Of a stretch of 47,701 bases of DNA, positions 19,574 to 29,339 are shown piece by piece. A program made the position numbers and the translations under genes. Origin of the DNA: Desulfuromonas sp. (lineage in GTDB: Bacteria > Desulfobacterota > Desulfuromonadia > Desulfuromonadales > Geopsychrobacteraceae); NCBI GenBank assembly GCA_002869665.1, contig PKUG01000202.1:1-47701 (forward strand), written 5' to 3'. Position 1 is the first letter of the stretch; every line of letters starts with the position of its first letter. The notes below the pieces were generated by a model. That model searched no databases and was not told where the DNA came from. It worked only from the letters and a program-made list of their open reading frames with translations.

Positions 19574-20902
19574 TTACTGATGAGCTAACTCCCCAAGGTT
19601 TGAATTGGTCATCACCTTGATGATTTTCACCGGAACCGTCTGGCCGATGAGTGTTTCCGGTCCGGCAAAATTGACGACCCGGTTCCAGGTCGTGCGCCCG
19701 AACAGCTGCCCCTGCCCCTGCTTGCTCGATCCTTCAACCAGGATCGACTGGACCGTATCGAGGTCCGCGCGCCAGGCAACACTGCTGTTGTGCTGCTGAA
19801 CTGCGAGCAGGCGATCGAAACGTTCCTGCTTCTGCATCGATGACTGATCATCACTGAAGTTCGCCGCAGCGGTCCCTTCCCGCGGGGAGAAGAGGAAGGT
19901 GTAGGCATCAGCATACTCGACTTGTTTCACGACGTCGAGAGTCGCCAGGAAATCTTCCTCGGCTTCACCGGGAAAACCGACAATAATGTCGGTCGTCAAC
20001 CGGATCTCCGGACAGACGCTCTTGAGCCGCGCCACCTTATTCAGGTAGTCAGCCGCCGTGTAACCACGGTTCATCAATTTCAGGATGCGATCAGAACCAC
20101 TCTGTAACGGCAAGTGAATATGCTTGCACAGTTTTTCGAGCTCGCCGAAACAGTCGATCAGCTCGTCAGTCATATCTTTCGGATGAGAGGTCGCAAAACG
20201 GATCCGTTCCAACCCATCGATCGCATTGACCCTGCGTAACAGCTCGGAAAAGGAAATTTCACCCGGATCCTTGATTCCGTAGGAATTGACATTCTGCCCG
20301 AGCAAGGTAACTTCGCGTACGCCCTGTTCAACCAGCTGACGAATTTCGGCGAGGATTTCACCGCTCGGACGACTGATCTCGCGCCCGCGCACATGCGGAA
20401 CGATACAGTAGGAACAGAAGTTGTCGCACCCCTGCATGACGGTGACGAAGCGGGTTACGGTATCGCGGAAGGTGCGTTCTGGAAACAAATCCAAACGGGT
20501 ATCGCGGTCGAGAAACTCGGTCAGCGAGCCACGCTTGCGCCGTTCTTCAACCTGCTGAACCAGCTCCGGCAGACGATGGATGTTATGCGTGCCGAAGACG
20601 AAATCAAGGTACTTGACCTTCTCCAGCATGCGCTCCCCTTCCTGCTGGGCCACACAGCCGCCAACACCGATCATCAGCGCCGGACGCTGGTCCTTGATCG
20701 GCTTGAAGCGTCCAAGGTGTCCATAGACCCGGCGCTCCGCCTTATCACGCACGGAACAGGTATTAAGGAGAACCAGATCGGCCTGTTCTGCCGAATCGAC
20801 CTGGATATAACCGAGACCGCCAAGCAGATCGGCAATCTGCTCGGAATCGACGACATTCATTTGACAGCCGAATGTTTCGAGATAAAACGCTTTACTCATC
20901 AA
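19574..20902 (-). CDS. miaB: tRNA-2-methylthio-N6-dimethylallyladenosine synthase MiaB
   Basis: KAFYLETFGCQMNVVDSEQIADLLGGLGY...VTVMQGCDNFCSYCIVPHVRGREISRP...LGQNVNSYG. Confidence 0.93.
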   Translation of the reverse strand: MMSKAFYLETFGCQMNVVDSEQIADLLGGLGYIQVDSAEQADLVLLNTCSVRDKAERRVYGHLGRFKPIKDQRPALMIGVGGCVAQQEGERMLEKVKYLDFVFGTHNIHRLPELVQQVEERRKRGSLTEFLDRDTRLDLFPERTFRDTVTRFVTVMQGCDNFCSYCIVPHVRGREISRPSGEILAEIRQLVEQGVREVTLLGQNVNSYGIKDPGEISFSELLRRVNAIDGLERIRFATSHPKDMTDELIDCFGELEKLCKHIHLPLQSGSDRILKLMNRGYTAADYLNKVARLKSVCPEIRLTTDIIVGFPGEAEEDFLATLDVVKQVEYADAYTFLFSPREGTAAANFSDDQSSMQKQERFDRLLAVQQHNSSVAWRADLDTVQSILVEGSSKQGQGQLFGRTTWNRVVNFAGPETLIGQTVPVKIIKVMTNSNLGELAHQ

Positions 20903-21048
20903 TTATCACCAACAGCTTGGAGCGGATTAAGTTACTCAGATATCAGAAAAAACCGCACCGTATGCTAAATTACGACGCGGCAGAGGGGATTTAACAGAAT
21001 ATACGGCTGACAGTCAACCGAACAGAACGCAAATCCAGACAAAAAAAC

Positions 21049-21549
21049 TCAAGAACCAGAAATCGGCAGTCGCTGAATGAAAAGCTCGGGATGCTCGATA
21101 CATTCGAGAATCACCGGAGGACATTTATGGAAAGAGAGGCGGATACTGAGCAGGGTCTTGCCATACTTTCTGGTTTTATACCCCTGAAAATCGTTCATCG
21201 GATAACTTTCGGTACGCTGTCCGAGCAACCGGTTACGCACCAACAAACGCCGGTCGGTCAGAGCATAAAAGACCTTCTCCCAGCGCATCCGCGCCAGGAT
21301 AATCGGAACCGGACCGATGAGGAAAGAGCCGATCACCAACACCAGTGGCAACGCCAGCAGCCACGACGAAAGCCCCTGCTCACGGATCAGGTGATAACCG
21401 ATCATCAGCCAGAAGCTGCTGGCCAGGAACAAAACCGTACCGATCAACGCCTGCAACCAATGTCTGAAGGTATAGCAGCGCGGCGCCGGACGCCCCTGCC
21501 AAAGCAGGGTTTCCCCCTTTTCCAGCTGCCAGTCGAGTGAAGTTGTCAT
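21049..21549 (-). CDS. Membrane protein with bacterial PH-like domain
   Basis: MTTSLDWQLEKGETLLWQGRPAPRCY...two hydrophobic segments...VFYALTDRRLLVRNRLLGQRTESYPMNDFQGY. Confidence 0.65.
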   Translation of the reverse strand: MTTSLDWQLEKGETLLWQGRPAPRCYTFRHWLQALIGTVLFLASSFWLMIGYHLIREQGLSSWLLALPLVLVIGSFLIGPVPIILARMRWEKVFYALTDRRLLVRNRLLGQRTESYPMNDFQGYKTRKYGKTLLSIRLSFHKCPPVILECIEHPELFIQRLPISGS

Positions 21550-21593
21550 GTCGTTCTCCGTTATGTGGGTTGATACCACCAAGATTTTCATTA

Positions 21594-21727
21594 CCACTAA
21601 GGCACTAAGAAAAATATTTGTTTTTTCTCTATCTAAGAAACAGGTTTGTCTGCTGACCAATCGCTCGATGTTTCTTCAGAAATCAAAACCATAACCACAA
21701 ACCTTAGAGCCCTTAGTGTCTTAGTGG
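21594..21727. repeat. Small non-coding element bounded by 16-bp inverted repeats (CACTAAG-type)
   Basis: ccactaaggcactaag (21594-21609) and cttagtgtcttagtgg (21712-21727; reverse complement ccactaagacactaag), 15/16 identical. Confidence 0.6.
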
Positions 21728-21738
21728 TGAAAAAAAAT

Positions 21739-23040
21739 TCACCGTCCCAACGTCCGTAATCTGGTTGCCGCCGCTTTACCGAGTTTACCGTTACGATCGG
21801 CCTGGACGACCGATTCGTACAATTGTTTCGCCCGCGTGAAGTTCCCCTCCTGCTCTTCCGCCTGACCGAGCAGATAGGCCGCCTGAACCGTCGGCAACAG
21901 CTTGAGCGACGCATCAAGCTCCGTTACGGCCCGTGCCGACTCGCGGTTCTGCAGGTAGATGTAGCCGAGCCCCATACGTGACTCATAATAATTCGGATCG
22001 GTGTTAACCGCCCGGATCAGGTAACGACGGGCCGGGACAAGATCTTCATTGCGCAGGTAGGCCATACCGAGGGCGCTCAACAACAGGCCGTGATCCGGTG
22101 CCTGCTGCATCGCCTTATGATAAGTTTCAAGCGCCGCAAGTTGATCCCCCTGCTGCTCCAGTTTGCGCGCCTGGTCGTACAGTTCGTAAGCCGCAACGGT
22201 CTTGTCGAGAGATCCCGATGCGCGCCGATAAGCATTCCTGTCGAGCCCCGCCCCGCCCCGGTTATTCCCATAAGTACCAATGATCCGTTGCTCGATCGCG
22301 GTCAGACGATCGCGGGAGAAGGGGTGAGTGCGGAACAGCCCACTGACCCAGTCGGGATTGGTCCCGCTTTCGAACTTGCGCAGAAACAGTTGCTGTAATT
22401 CAACGGCGCCATTAAGTGAATAACCGGAACGGGCCAGATAATCGACACTCAGAGCATCAGCTTCATATTCCTGATCACGGCTATAGCTCTTGCCGAGCAG
22501 GTCCGCGGTCAAGCCGCCGATTCTGGTCAGCGCCTGGCCGTAGCCACTGTCCCCAGCCAAGGCCCCAAGCAGGCCAACCGTCGTCCCCATAAGGGTGCTG
22601 CGTTGAATCTCCTGCACGCTGTGCCGGGCGGTGACATGTCCGATCTCATGGGCGAGGACTGCCGCCAACTGCGCCTCATCCTCCATGCTGACCAATAGCC
22701 CGCGGGTAATGGCAATATACCCACCCGGCAGGGCAAAAGCATTCGGTGAAGATTCGTTAACAACGTTGAAGCGATAGGTCAATTCCGGCCGATGGCTGAC
22801 CCGGGCAAGGCGCTGACCAACACGATCAACATAAGCGTTCAGAGCCGGGTCTGGGTAGACCCCGCCCATTTTCTGCAATGCCTGAGTGTAAGCCTTGCCG
22901 CCAAGCTCAACCTCCTGGTCTACTGTGACCTCCATGATTGCCAGTTCCTTGCGTCCGGTCACGGGGTTGACCGCACAACCGGCGAGGGAAACGGCGAGCA
23001 ACAGGCTCAAAAGCAGAGTGACAGACAGGTTTCTTTTCAT
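21739..23040 (-). CDS. M48 family metalloprotease lipoprotein with TPR repeats (BepA/YfgC-like)
   Basis: MKRNLSVTLLLSLLLAVSLAGCAVNPVTGRKELAIM (lipobox LAGC); VLAHEIGHVTARHS; C-terminal TPR-like repeats. Confidence 0.88.
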   Translation of the reverse strand: MKRNLSVTLLLSLLLAVSLAGCAVNPVTGRKELAIMEVTVDQEVELGGKAYTQALQKMGGVYPDPALNAYVDRVGQRLARVSHRPELTYRFNVVNESSPNAFALPGGYIAITRGLLVSMEDEAQLAAVLAHEIGHVTARHSVQEIQRSTLMGTTVGLLGALAGDSGYGQALTRIGGLTADLLGKSYSRDQEYEADALSVDYLARSGYSLNGAVELQQLFLRKFESGTNPDWVSGLFRTHPFSRDRLTAIEQRIIGTYGNNRGGAGLDRNAYRRASGSLDKTVAAYELYDQARKLEQQGDQLAALETYHKAMQQAPDHGLLLSALGMAYLRNEDLVPARRYLIRAVNTDPNYYESRMGLGYIYLQNRESARAVTELDASLKLLPTVQAAYLLGQAEEQEGNFTRAKQLYESVVQADRNGKLGKAAATRLRTLGR

Positions 23041-23183
23041 TTCACAGACTCCCTGAAGAAAAGCATCGATTGGGCGAACACACAAAATTCCTTAAAAAAG
23101 TTGCGTAAGAACAATCCTGCAACTATAAATGAACACGCATGGCAGTGACAATTATTTGTGCATTGCCGCCATTGGAGCGCCCT

Positions 23184-23723
23184 ATGATTTCAGACCACGA
23201 CGCAGGGATCCTCATCGACCTCGCCCGTGAAACGATTCAGAAACGGGTCAGAAACGAAGACTGCAGCCCGCCCCCACGCCAGGAACCTGCACTGAACGTC
23301 CAGGCCGGATGTTTTGTGACGATCAAGCGCAATGGCCGGCTGCGCGGTTGCATCGGCAATTTTGTTTCAAGTCAGCCGCTCTATCAAACCGTTGTCGACA
23401 TGGCCATCGCCGCAGCGACCGAAGACCCGCGCTTCGCGCCGATGAGTGAGGTCGAACTTGCCGATTTCGAGATCGAAATCACGGTTCTCTCTCCACTGGA
23501 GAAGATCAGCGACATCAATCTGATAGAAGTCGGACGACACGGTATCTACATCGTCAAGGGCTATCAACGTGGCGTTCTGCTCCCCCAGGTTGCCACGGAA
23601 TACGGTTGGGATCGCGAGACCTTCCTGCAACAGACCTGTGTCAAGGCGGGACTGCCGACCGACGCCTGGCAGACACCCGGGATCGATATCTATCGCTTCA
23701 GCGGCCAGATTATCGAAGAATAA
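23184..23723 (+). CDS. AMMECR1-domain protein (AmmeMemoRadiSam protein A-like)
   Basis: GCFVTIKRNGRLRGCIGNFVSSQPLYQTVVDMAIAAATEDPRFAPMSEVELADFEIEITVLSPLE; YQRGVLLPQVATEYGWDRETFLQQTCVKAGL. Confidence 0.85.
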   Translation: MISDHDAGILIDLARETIQKRVRNEDCSPPPRQEPALNVQAGCFVTIKRNGRLRGCIGNFVSSQPLYQTVVDMAIAAATEDPRFAPMSEVELADFEIEITVLSPLEKISDINLIEVGRHGIYIVKGYQRGVLLPQVATEYGWDRETFLQQTCVKAGLPTDAWQTPGIDIYRFSGQIIEE

Positions 23724-23767
23724 ACTGCTCGAAAACTTTCACTTTATATTGTAATAAAGGCAAATAA

Positions 23768-24508
23768 ATGACTGAAATATCAATTGAACTTGTCCCGAGA
23801 AACGAAGCCTCCCTGCGCCGGGAACTGGAACTTGTGCGCGACAGGTTCAGCAGTATCGAACGTATCAACATCCCCGATATCCTGCGTTTCGACATGCGCA
23901 GCTGGGATGCCTGTAAAATCGCCGGTGAATACTTCCCAAAGACGATCCCCCATCTGCGCGCCATCGACTTCGACCCCAACGCACCACTCGATATCGATGC
24001 TGAGATCACCGCCAAAGGGATCGAGGCGGTCCTGGTGATCAGCGGAGATCCGCCACAGGACATGAGTCACAAGATTTACCGCACCGGGGCACTGGAGATG
24101 ATCCGCCGTCTCAAACGTGAGCTTCCCGACCTCAAGGTTTATGCCGGGATGGACCCCTACCGCAGTGGGATCAAGGAAGAGATCGACTATCTACGTGCCA
24201 AGCGTGACGCCGGCGCTGACGCCTTCTTCACCCAGCCTTTTTTCGATCTGCGCCTGATGGACATCTACCAGGGGTTCCTGCAGGATTTCACCATCTTCTG
24301 GGGGGTTTCCCCGGTGCTTACCGAGAACAGCCGCAACTACTGGGAAAACAAGAATAACGCGATTTTTCCACCCGATTTCGTGCCGACCATGGAGTGGAAC
24401 CGCGAGTTCGCCCGCAAAGCTCTGGAGTTCGCCCGCGAAAATGGCGGCAACCTCTACTTCATGCCGATTCGTACCAATATCGGCGATTACCTCGAAGGCA
24501 TTTTATAA
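23768..24508 (+). CDS. metF: Methylenetetrahydrofolate reductase-like protein (short form)
   Basis: SIELVPRNEASLRRELELV...INIPDILRFDMRSWDACK...VLVISGDPPQ...YAGMDPYR...AGADAFFTQPFFD. Confidence 0.7.
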   Translation: MTEISIELVPRNEASLRRELELVRDRFSSIERINIPDILRFDMRSWDACKIAGEYFPKTIPHLRAIDFDPNAPLDIDAEITAKGIEAVLVISGDPPQDMSHKIYRTGALEMIRRLKRELPDLKVYAGMDPYRSGIKEEIDYLRAKRDAGADAFFTQPFFDLRLMDIYQGFLQDFTIFWGVSPVLTENSRNYWENKNNAIFPPDFVPTMEWNREFARKALEFARENGGNLYFMPIRTNIGDYLEGIL

Positions 24509-24554
24509 ACAGTCAATACCGCAAACAACGCCGTAAATCTGAAAGTAAGAGACT

Positions 24555-25316
24555 ATGAAAATCACGTTCCTTGGCGTCGGTTCGCAGTTTTCCGGCCACG
24601 AGCTGTTCCATTCCAACATGATCATTACTGCCGAAAGTGGCAATCGGCTGTTAATCGACTGTGGCAGCGACATCCGCTTCACCCTCCACGAACAGAACCT
24701 GACTCCTGCCGATATCGACGCAATTTACATTTCTCATCTGCACGGCGATCATGTCGGCGGGCTTGAATGGATGGCCCTGAATAATTATTTCACCCTCAAG
24801 CAAAGACGCCCCCGGTTGATCTGCGAGCAAAAGCTGATTGAACAATTGTGGGAGAACTCTCTGAAAGGCGGACTTGAATGCCTCGGGGACCGGAGAATGA
24901 CACTCAACGACTATTTCGCCTGCCACCCAGTGTCTCTGGTTGATGGTTTTCTCTGGGAGCAGATCGCCTTTAAACTCATCAGGATGCCTCATGTTGACGG
25001 CCCGGTCTGCCGCCACGACAGCTTCGGCCTGCTGATCACAGATGCCGCTAAAGGGGCGGCCTTCATTTCGACAGACACGACTTTTCAGCCCGAACTACTT
25101 GAACAGATCTCTGCAGAAGCGGATATCATCTTTCATGACTGTGAAACGACAAAATCGGTCTCATCTGTCCACGCTCATTACAAACAACTACGTACCTTGC
25201 CCGCAGATATTAAAAGCAAGATCTGGCTCTATCATTATCAATCCGGCTCGGATTACCAGCCAGAGCGGGATGGTTTTAAAGGTTTCGTGACCAAGGGGCA
25301 GGAGTTTTTTTTCTAG
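24555..25316 (+). CDS. MBL-fold metallohydrolase (RNase Z-like)
   Basis: MKITFLGVGSQFSGHELFHSNMII...LLIDCGSDIRFTLHEQNL...IYISHLHGDHVGGLEW...IFHDCETT. Confidence 0.85.
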   Translation: MKITFLGVGSQFSGHELFHSNMIITAESGNRLLIDCGSDIRFTLHEQNLTPADIDAIYISHLHGDHVGGLEWMALNNYFTLKQRRPRLICEQKLIEQLWENSLKGGLECLGDRRMTLNDYFACHPVSLVDGFLWEQIAFKLIRMPHVDGPVCRHDSFGLLITDAAKGAAFISTDTTFQPELLEQISAEADIIFHDCETTKSVSSVHAHYKQLRTLPADIKSKIWLYHYQSGSDYQPERDGFKGFVTKGQEFFF

Positions 25317-25376
25317 AAAAATTTCGACTGGGTTACGCTTTCTGGTAAATATACCTGTCTCATCAGACTTGTTGCA

Positions 25377-27614
25377 GTGGGGGAAAAACTGAGAAACCTA
25401 CTAAAATTCACACCCTTCAAGGCGGGCTGTTTGGTTGTCCTGACGGCCTGTCTCCTGTTTCTCTCCTTCGATGAGAAGCCCGACCTGATCGCTGCCCTCG
25501 ATGCACGCGGTATCGATACCATGTTCCGTTTTCGCGGTCAGCAACCGACCAGAGATCAGGTTGTCATCATCGACATCGATGAACAAAGTCTGGCGGCTTA
25601 TGGTCAGTGGCCCTGGCCCCGTAATATCATTGCCGACCTGATCGACCAGGTTCGCGAAGCCGGAGCCAAAGTTGTTGGCTTCGACGTTGTTTTTGCTGAA
25701 CCTGATCGCACTTCGCCCGGATTTGTCCTGGAACAGATCGCCGACAAGATCCCCCAGGCCGTCGTCGCTGAAAATCTCGACGACGTCAGGAATAACCCGG
25801 ACATCGATCACGACCAACTGTTCGGCAAGGCGATCAGCCGCCTCCCTGCGGTTCTTGGCTACATTTTTCTTCACCGTGACGATGGTCTCAAAGATCCTTT
25901 CGCGACTCCGTTCCCATCGCTCAACCTGAGCGTACAACCGGACAACGTCCGCTTCGATCAGTTAACGCTGATCCACGCCTACCGCGCCATCATCAATATT
26001 CCAAGCGTTTCGCAGGCTACGTCCGAGGGTTTCTTCAATTTCCTCCCGGATGCCTCCGGCATGGTTCATAAGGTCCCGCTATTCATGCAACTTGACGGCA
26101 TCCCGTATCCATCACTGGCCTTCGAGATGACCCGGATCGGCCAGGGGCTGGGCGACGCAGAGCTTCAGATTTCACAGCTCTACCATGACGACAAACGGGG
26201 GCTGATCGGGGTGGGACTGGGCGAACAGGCGATTCCGACAGATGACTATGGCCAGATGACGATTAATTATCGCGGTCCGATCGGTACCTTTCCTTACGTC
26301 TCAGCCCTTGATGTAGCGCGAGGAGCTGCCGCAGCACGCCTCAAGGACAAATATGTGCTCATCGGCACCACCGCCGCCGGCCTCAATGATCTGCGCTCGA
26401 CCCCCTTCTCAACGGTATTTCCCGGGGTGGAGATTCACGCCACGATTATCGACAACCTTCTAAGTGGCGATCCCATGCGCCACGACCCGGTTGCCGAACG
26501 CGGTTTCACATTTGTTTTCATTGTCTTAGGCGGAATTTTATTAAGTGCTATCCTTGCCTATGGCAGCCCGCTGATCAGCGGACTGGCAGGTGTAAGCGCC
26601 CTGCTCGCCCCATTAGTCCTGAACTACGCGTTTTATTTCAGCAACAACACCATCATCGGCATGACTTATCCGTCATTCGTGGCATTGACGATTTTTCTCG
26701 TCGTCACCATCTTCAATTACTTCTTTGAAGGGCGAGAGAAACGCTTCATCAATGACGCCTTCGGTCGCTATGTTTCCCCGAAGGTCGTTCAGCAACTGAA
26801 GCGGGATCCGAAACGACTCTCCCTGCAGGGGGAAGAGCGCGAGCTGAGCATCCTCTTTAGTGATATCCGCGGCTTTACCTCACTTTCGGAACAATTGACT
26901 GCCGGGCAACTCGGTCGCTTCATGAACCGCTACCTGACAGTCATGAGCCGTGAAATTCTCGAACATCGAGGGACCCTGGATAAATTCATCGGCGACGCGA
27001 TAATGGCGATCTGGAACGCCCCCCTTGATGACGACGGCCACGCAATCCATGCCGTGCGCTCCGCCCTGGCTATGAGTGACCGCCTGACGGCCCTTTTGAC
27101 CGAGCTGAAAAATGACAACCTGCCGACCTTCGATATCGGCATCGGGATCAACACCGGAGAAGCCAGCGTCGGTAATTTCGGCAGCGAGGAACGTTTCGAT
27201 TACACGGTCATCGGCGACAATGTCAACCTGGCCTCGAGACTGGAAGGGCTGAGTAAAATTTACGGCGTGAGGATCATTATTTCCGAGTCAACCTATACGG
27301 CACTGATGGGGAAGTTCAGTTGTCGACTGCTCGACCGGGTACGGGTCAAAGGTAAGAACAGACCGGTCAATATATACGAAGCGCTCTGTGAAGGTGACCC
27401 GGATGTCCGAGACAAAGAACATCTGGAAGCCTTCAACCGCGCATTGGCCGCCTACTTCGCGACAGACTTTTCACGTGCGGAAGAAATTCTTCTCGAACTT
27501 GTCAACGCTGATCCTCAACCACTGTACCGGCTTTACCTGGAGCGGATCGCCGCTTTTTATACACAACCTCCAGCCCGGGACTGGGACGGGGTCACCACGT
27601 TAAACGTTAAATAA
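25377..27614 (+). CDS. CHASE2-domain class III adenylate/guanylate cyclase
   Basis: Extracytoplasmic CHASE2-like region (DQVVIIDIDEQSLAAYGQWPWPRNIIADLID...), three TMs, then catalytic ELSILFSDIRGFTSLSEQLTA...TLDKFIGDAIMAIWNAP...IGINTGEASVGNFGSEERFDYTVIGDNVNLASRLEG. Confidence 0.9.
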   Translation: MGEKLRNLLKFTPFKAGCLVVLTACLLFLSFDEKPDLIAALDARGIDTMFRFRGQQPTRDQVVIIDIDEQSLAAYGQWPWPRNIIADLIDQVREAGAKVVGFDVVFAEPDRTSPGFVLEQIADKIPQAVVAENLDDVRNNPDIDHDQLFGKAISRLPAVLGYIFLHRDDGLKDPFATPFPSLNLSVQPDNVRFDQLTLIHAYRAIINIPSVSQATSEGFFNFLPDASGMVHKVPLFMQLDGIPYPSLAFEMTRIGQGLGDAELQISQLYHDDKRGLIGVGLGEQAIPTDDYGQMTINYRGPIGTFPYVSALDVARGAAAARLKDKYVLIGTTAAGLNDLRSTPFSTVFPGVEIHATIIDNLLSGDPMRHDPVAERGFTFVFIVLGGILLSAILAYGSPLISGLAGVSALLAPLVLNYAFYFSNNTIIGMTYPSFVALTIFLVVTIFNYFFEGREKRFINDAFGRYVSPKVVQQLKRDPKRLSLQGEERELSILFSDIRGFTSLSEQLTAGQLGRFMNRYLTVMSREILEHRGTLDKFIGDAIMAIWNAPLDDDGHAIHAVRSALAMSDRLTALLTELKNDNLPTFDIGIGINTGEASVGNFGSEERFDYTVIGDNVNLASRLEGLSKIYGVRIIISESTYTALMGKFSCRLLDRVRVKGKNRPVNIYEALCEGDPDVRDKEHLEAFNRALAAYFATDFSRAEEILLELVNADPQPLYRLYLERIAAFYTQPPARDWDGVTTLNVK

Positions 27615-27617
27615 ACA

Positions 27618-29270
27618 TTGAAACAGATGGGGGCTGCCACGCCTATGAGCACAAACGGAACCTCTCAAGCTGACGACAACGGAAAACTACTGCGTAAAGC
27701 CGAGCATTTGATGCTGATCGGTGCTCAGCTGTCTACGGAGAATAATCTCGAAACCTTGCTTGAGGCTATTCTCACCGGCGCCATGGAACTGACGGATGCC
27801 GATGGTGGAAGCCTCTACATCCTTGAGGAGCGAACGCTGTCGTTCAGTCTGATTCACACCAGCTCACTTAACCTTCATATGGGGGGGAGCAGCGAAAGTC
27901 CGATTACCTTCCCGTCCATCCCGCTCGAGCATGCGGACGGTTCACCCAACCTGAACACGATCGTCACCAGCGCCGTCCACGAGAAGCGGCTGATCAACAT
28001 CCCCGACGCCTACAAGAATACGGAATACGACTTCAGCGGAACACACGAGTTCGACCGCAACACCGGCTACCACTCGCAATCCTTCCTGGCCATGCCGATG
28101 CAGGATCACGAAGGGAACATCATCGGTGTCCTGCAGTTGCTCAACGCGACTGACCAGAATAACGCCAAGGTCGTTCCCTTCTCGAGTGAAGACGAACAGT
28201 TGATCGCCGCACTTGCCGCCCAGGCCGCTGTTGCCATCAATCAGAAACGTCTGATCGAAGGGATGGAGAACCTGCTGGCATCTCTGGTCAGGCTGATCGC
28301 AACAGCCATCGACGAGAAGTCTCCACACACGGCGGGACACTGCCGACGGGTGCCGGAAATCACGATGGACTTTGCCCGGGCCATCAACAACTGCAGCGAA
28401 ACATACGGCAACCTGTCCTTTGACGAGAAGCAGATGAAGGAACTGGAGATGGCGGCCTGGATGCATGACTGCGGAAAGATCGCCACGCCGGAGCATCTGA
28501 TTGACAAACGGACCAAGCTGCAGACGGTTGTCGATCGCATCGAACTGGTCGACGCGCGCATCGAGATCATGCGCCGGGATGCCGAGATCGCCTTATTACG
28601 CAGCAGCACTGGTCAAAGTCAGCCGCAAGCGGTAGCCGAGTGCCGTGAAACCCTCGACAAACTTGCTGCTGCACGCACCTTTCTCCACCGCTGCAATACG
28701 GGCGGTGAATTTCTGCGCCCCGAAGATCGCCAACAGATCACCGAACTTGCAGATCTCACGCTACACGTCAGCGATGCAGGTGAGAAAGTTTGCCTACTCG
28801 ACCAGCAGGATGTCAAAAACCTGTTAATCCCCAGGGGAACTCTGAATGATGAGGAACGCAAGATCATTAACAACCACATCGTCTCGACCATCAATATGCT
28901 TGAAGAGCTCCCCTTCCCTGCTTATCTGAGCAACGTCCCCCTGATTGCCGGTGGGCATCATGAGCGGATGGACGGCAAGGGCTACCCGCGCGGCATTCCG
29001 GCAGCAGAACTTCCTATCCAGTCGCGGATCCTGACCATAGCTGATGTATTTGAAGCCCTGACCGCCAGCGACAGGGCCTATCGACGCCCCAACAGCCTCA
29101 AAGAAGCCCTGACCATCATGGGGCACATGTGCCGTGAAGGACATTTCGACCCCGAGCTGTTCACATTTTTCATCCGTGAACGGGTCTACCTACCCTACGC
29201 AAAACGGCATATGGTGGCAGAAAGAATTGAAAACGTTGATCCAGAAACAGTGCTGGCACTCTTTGCCTGA
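27618..29270 (+). CDS. GAF + HD-GYP domain protein (true start possibly ATG 27627 or 27645)
   Basis: GAF: LLEAILTGAMELTDADGGSLYILEE...; HD: HTAGHCRRVPEITMDFA, AWMHDCGKIATPEHL; GYP: GGHHERMDGKGYPRGI. Confidence 0.88.
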   Translation: MKQMGAATPMSTNGTSQADDNGKLLRKAEHLMLIGAQLSTENNLETLLEAILTGAMELTDADGGSLYILEERTLSFSLIHTSSLNLHMGGSSESPITFPSIPLEHADGSPNLNTIVTSAVHEKRLINIPDAYKNTEYDFSGTHEFDRNTGYHSQSFLAMPMQDHEGNIIGVLQLLNATDQNNAKVVPFSSEDEQLIAALAAQAAVAINQKRLIEGMENLLASLVRLIATAIDEKSPHTAGHCRRVPEITMDFARAINNCSETYGNLSFDEKQMKELEMAAWMHDCGKIATPEHLIDKRTKLQTVVDRIELVDARIEIMRRDAEIALLRSSTGQSQPQAVAECRETLDKLAAARTFLHRCNTGGEFLRPEDRQQITELADLTLHVSDAGEKVCLLDQQDVKNLLIPRGTLNDEERKIINNHIVSTINMLEELPFPAYLSNVPLIAGGHHERMDGKGYPRGIPAAELPIQSRILTIADVFEALTASDRAYRRPNSLKEALTIMGHMCREGHFDPELFTFFIRERVYLPYAKRHMVAERIENVDPETVLALFA

Positions 29271-29275
29271 ATAAA

Positions 29276-29307
29276 AAAAGCCCCGATCTTCAAAGGTCGG
29301 GGCTTTT
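29276..29307. terminator. Bidirectional terminator between convergent HD-GYP and GAF genes
   Basis: aaaagccccgatct-tcaa-aggtcggggctttt. Confidence 0.75.
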
Positions 29308-29339
29308 GTTCAGTTCACTTTTATTGACGTAGCGCAGTC

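Noticed and set aside
25314-25377. MBL gene ending in TAG, with the downstream cyclase ORF in the same frame and no stop between
   Set aside because: Unlike the two split genes, both proteins here are complete and unrelated, with a 60-bp spacer. Same frame is a 1-in-3 coincidence. I count this TAG as a normal stop.
27612-27620. Cyclase and HD-GYP ORFs in the same frame separated by TAA
   Set aside because: Both proteins are full-length with normal ends; more likely two adjacent genes than one split fusion.
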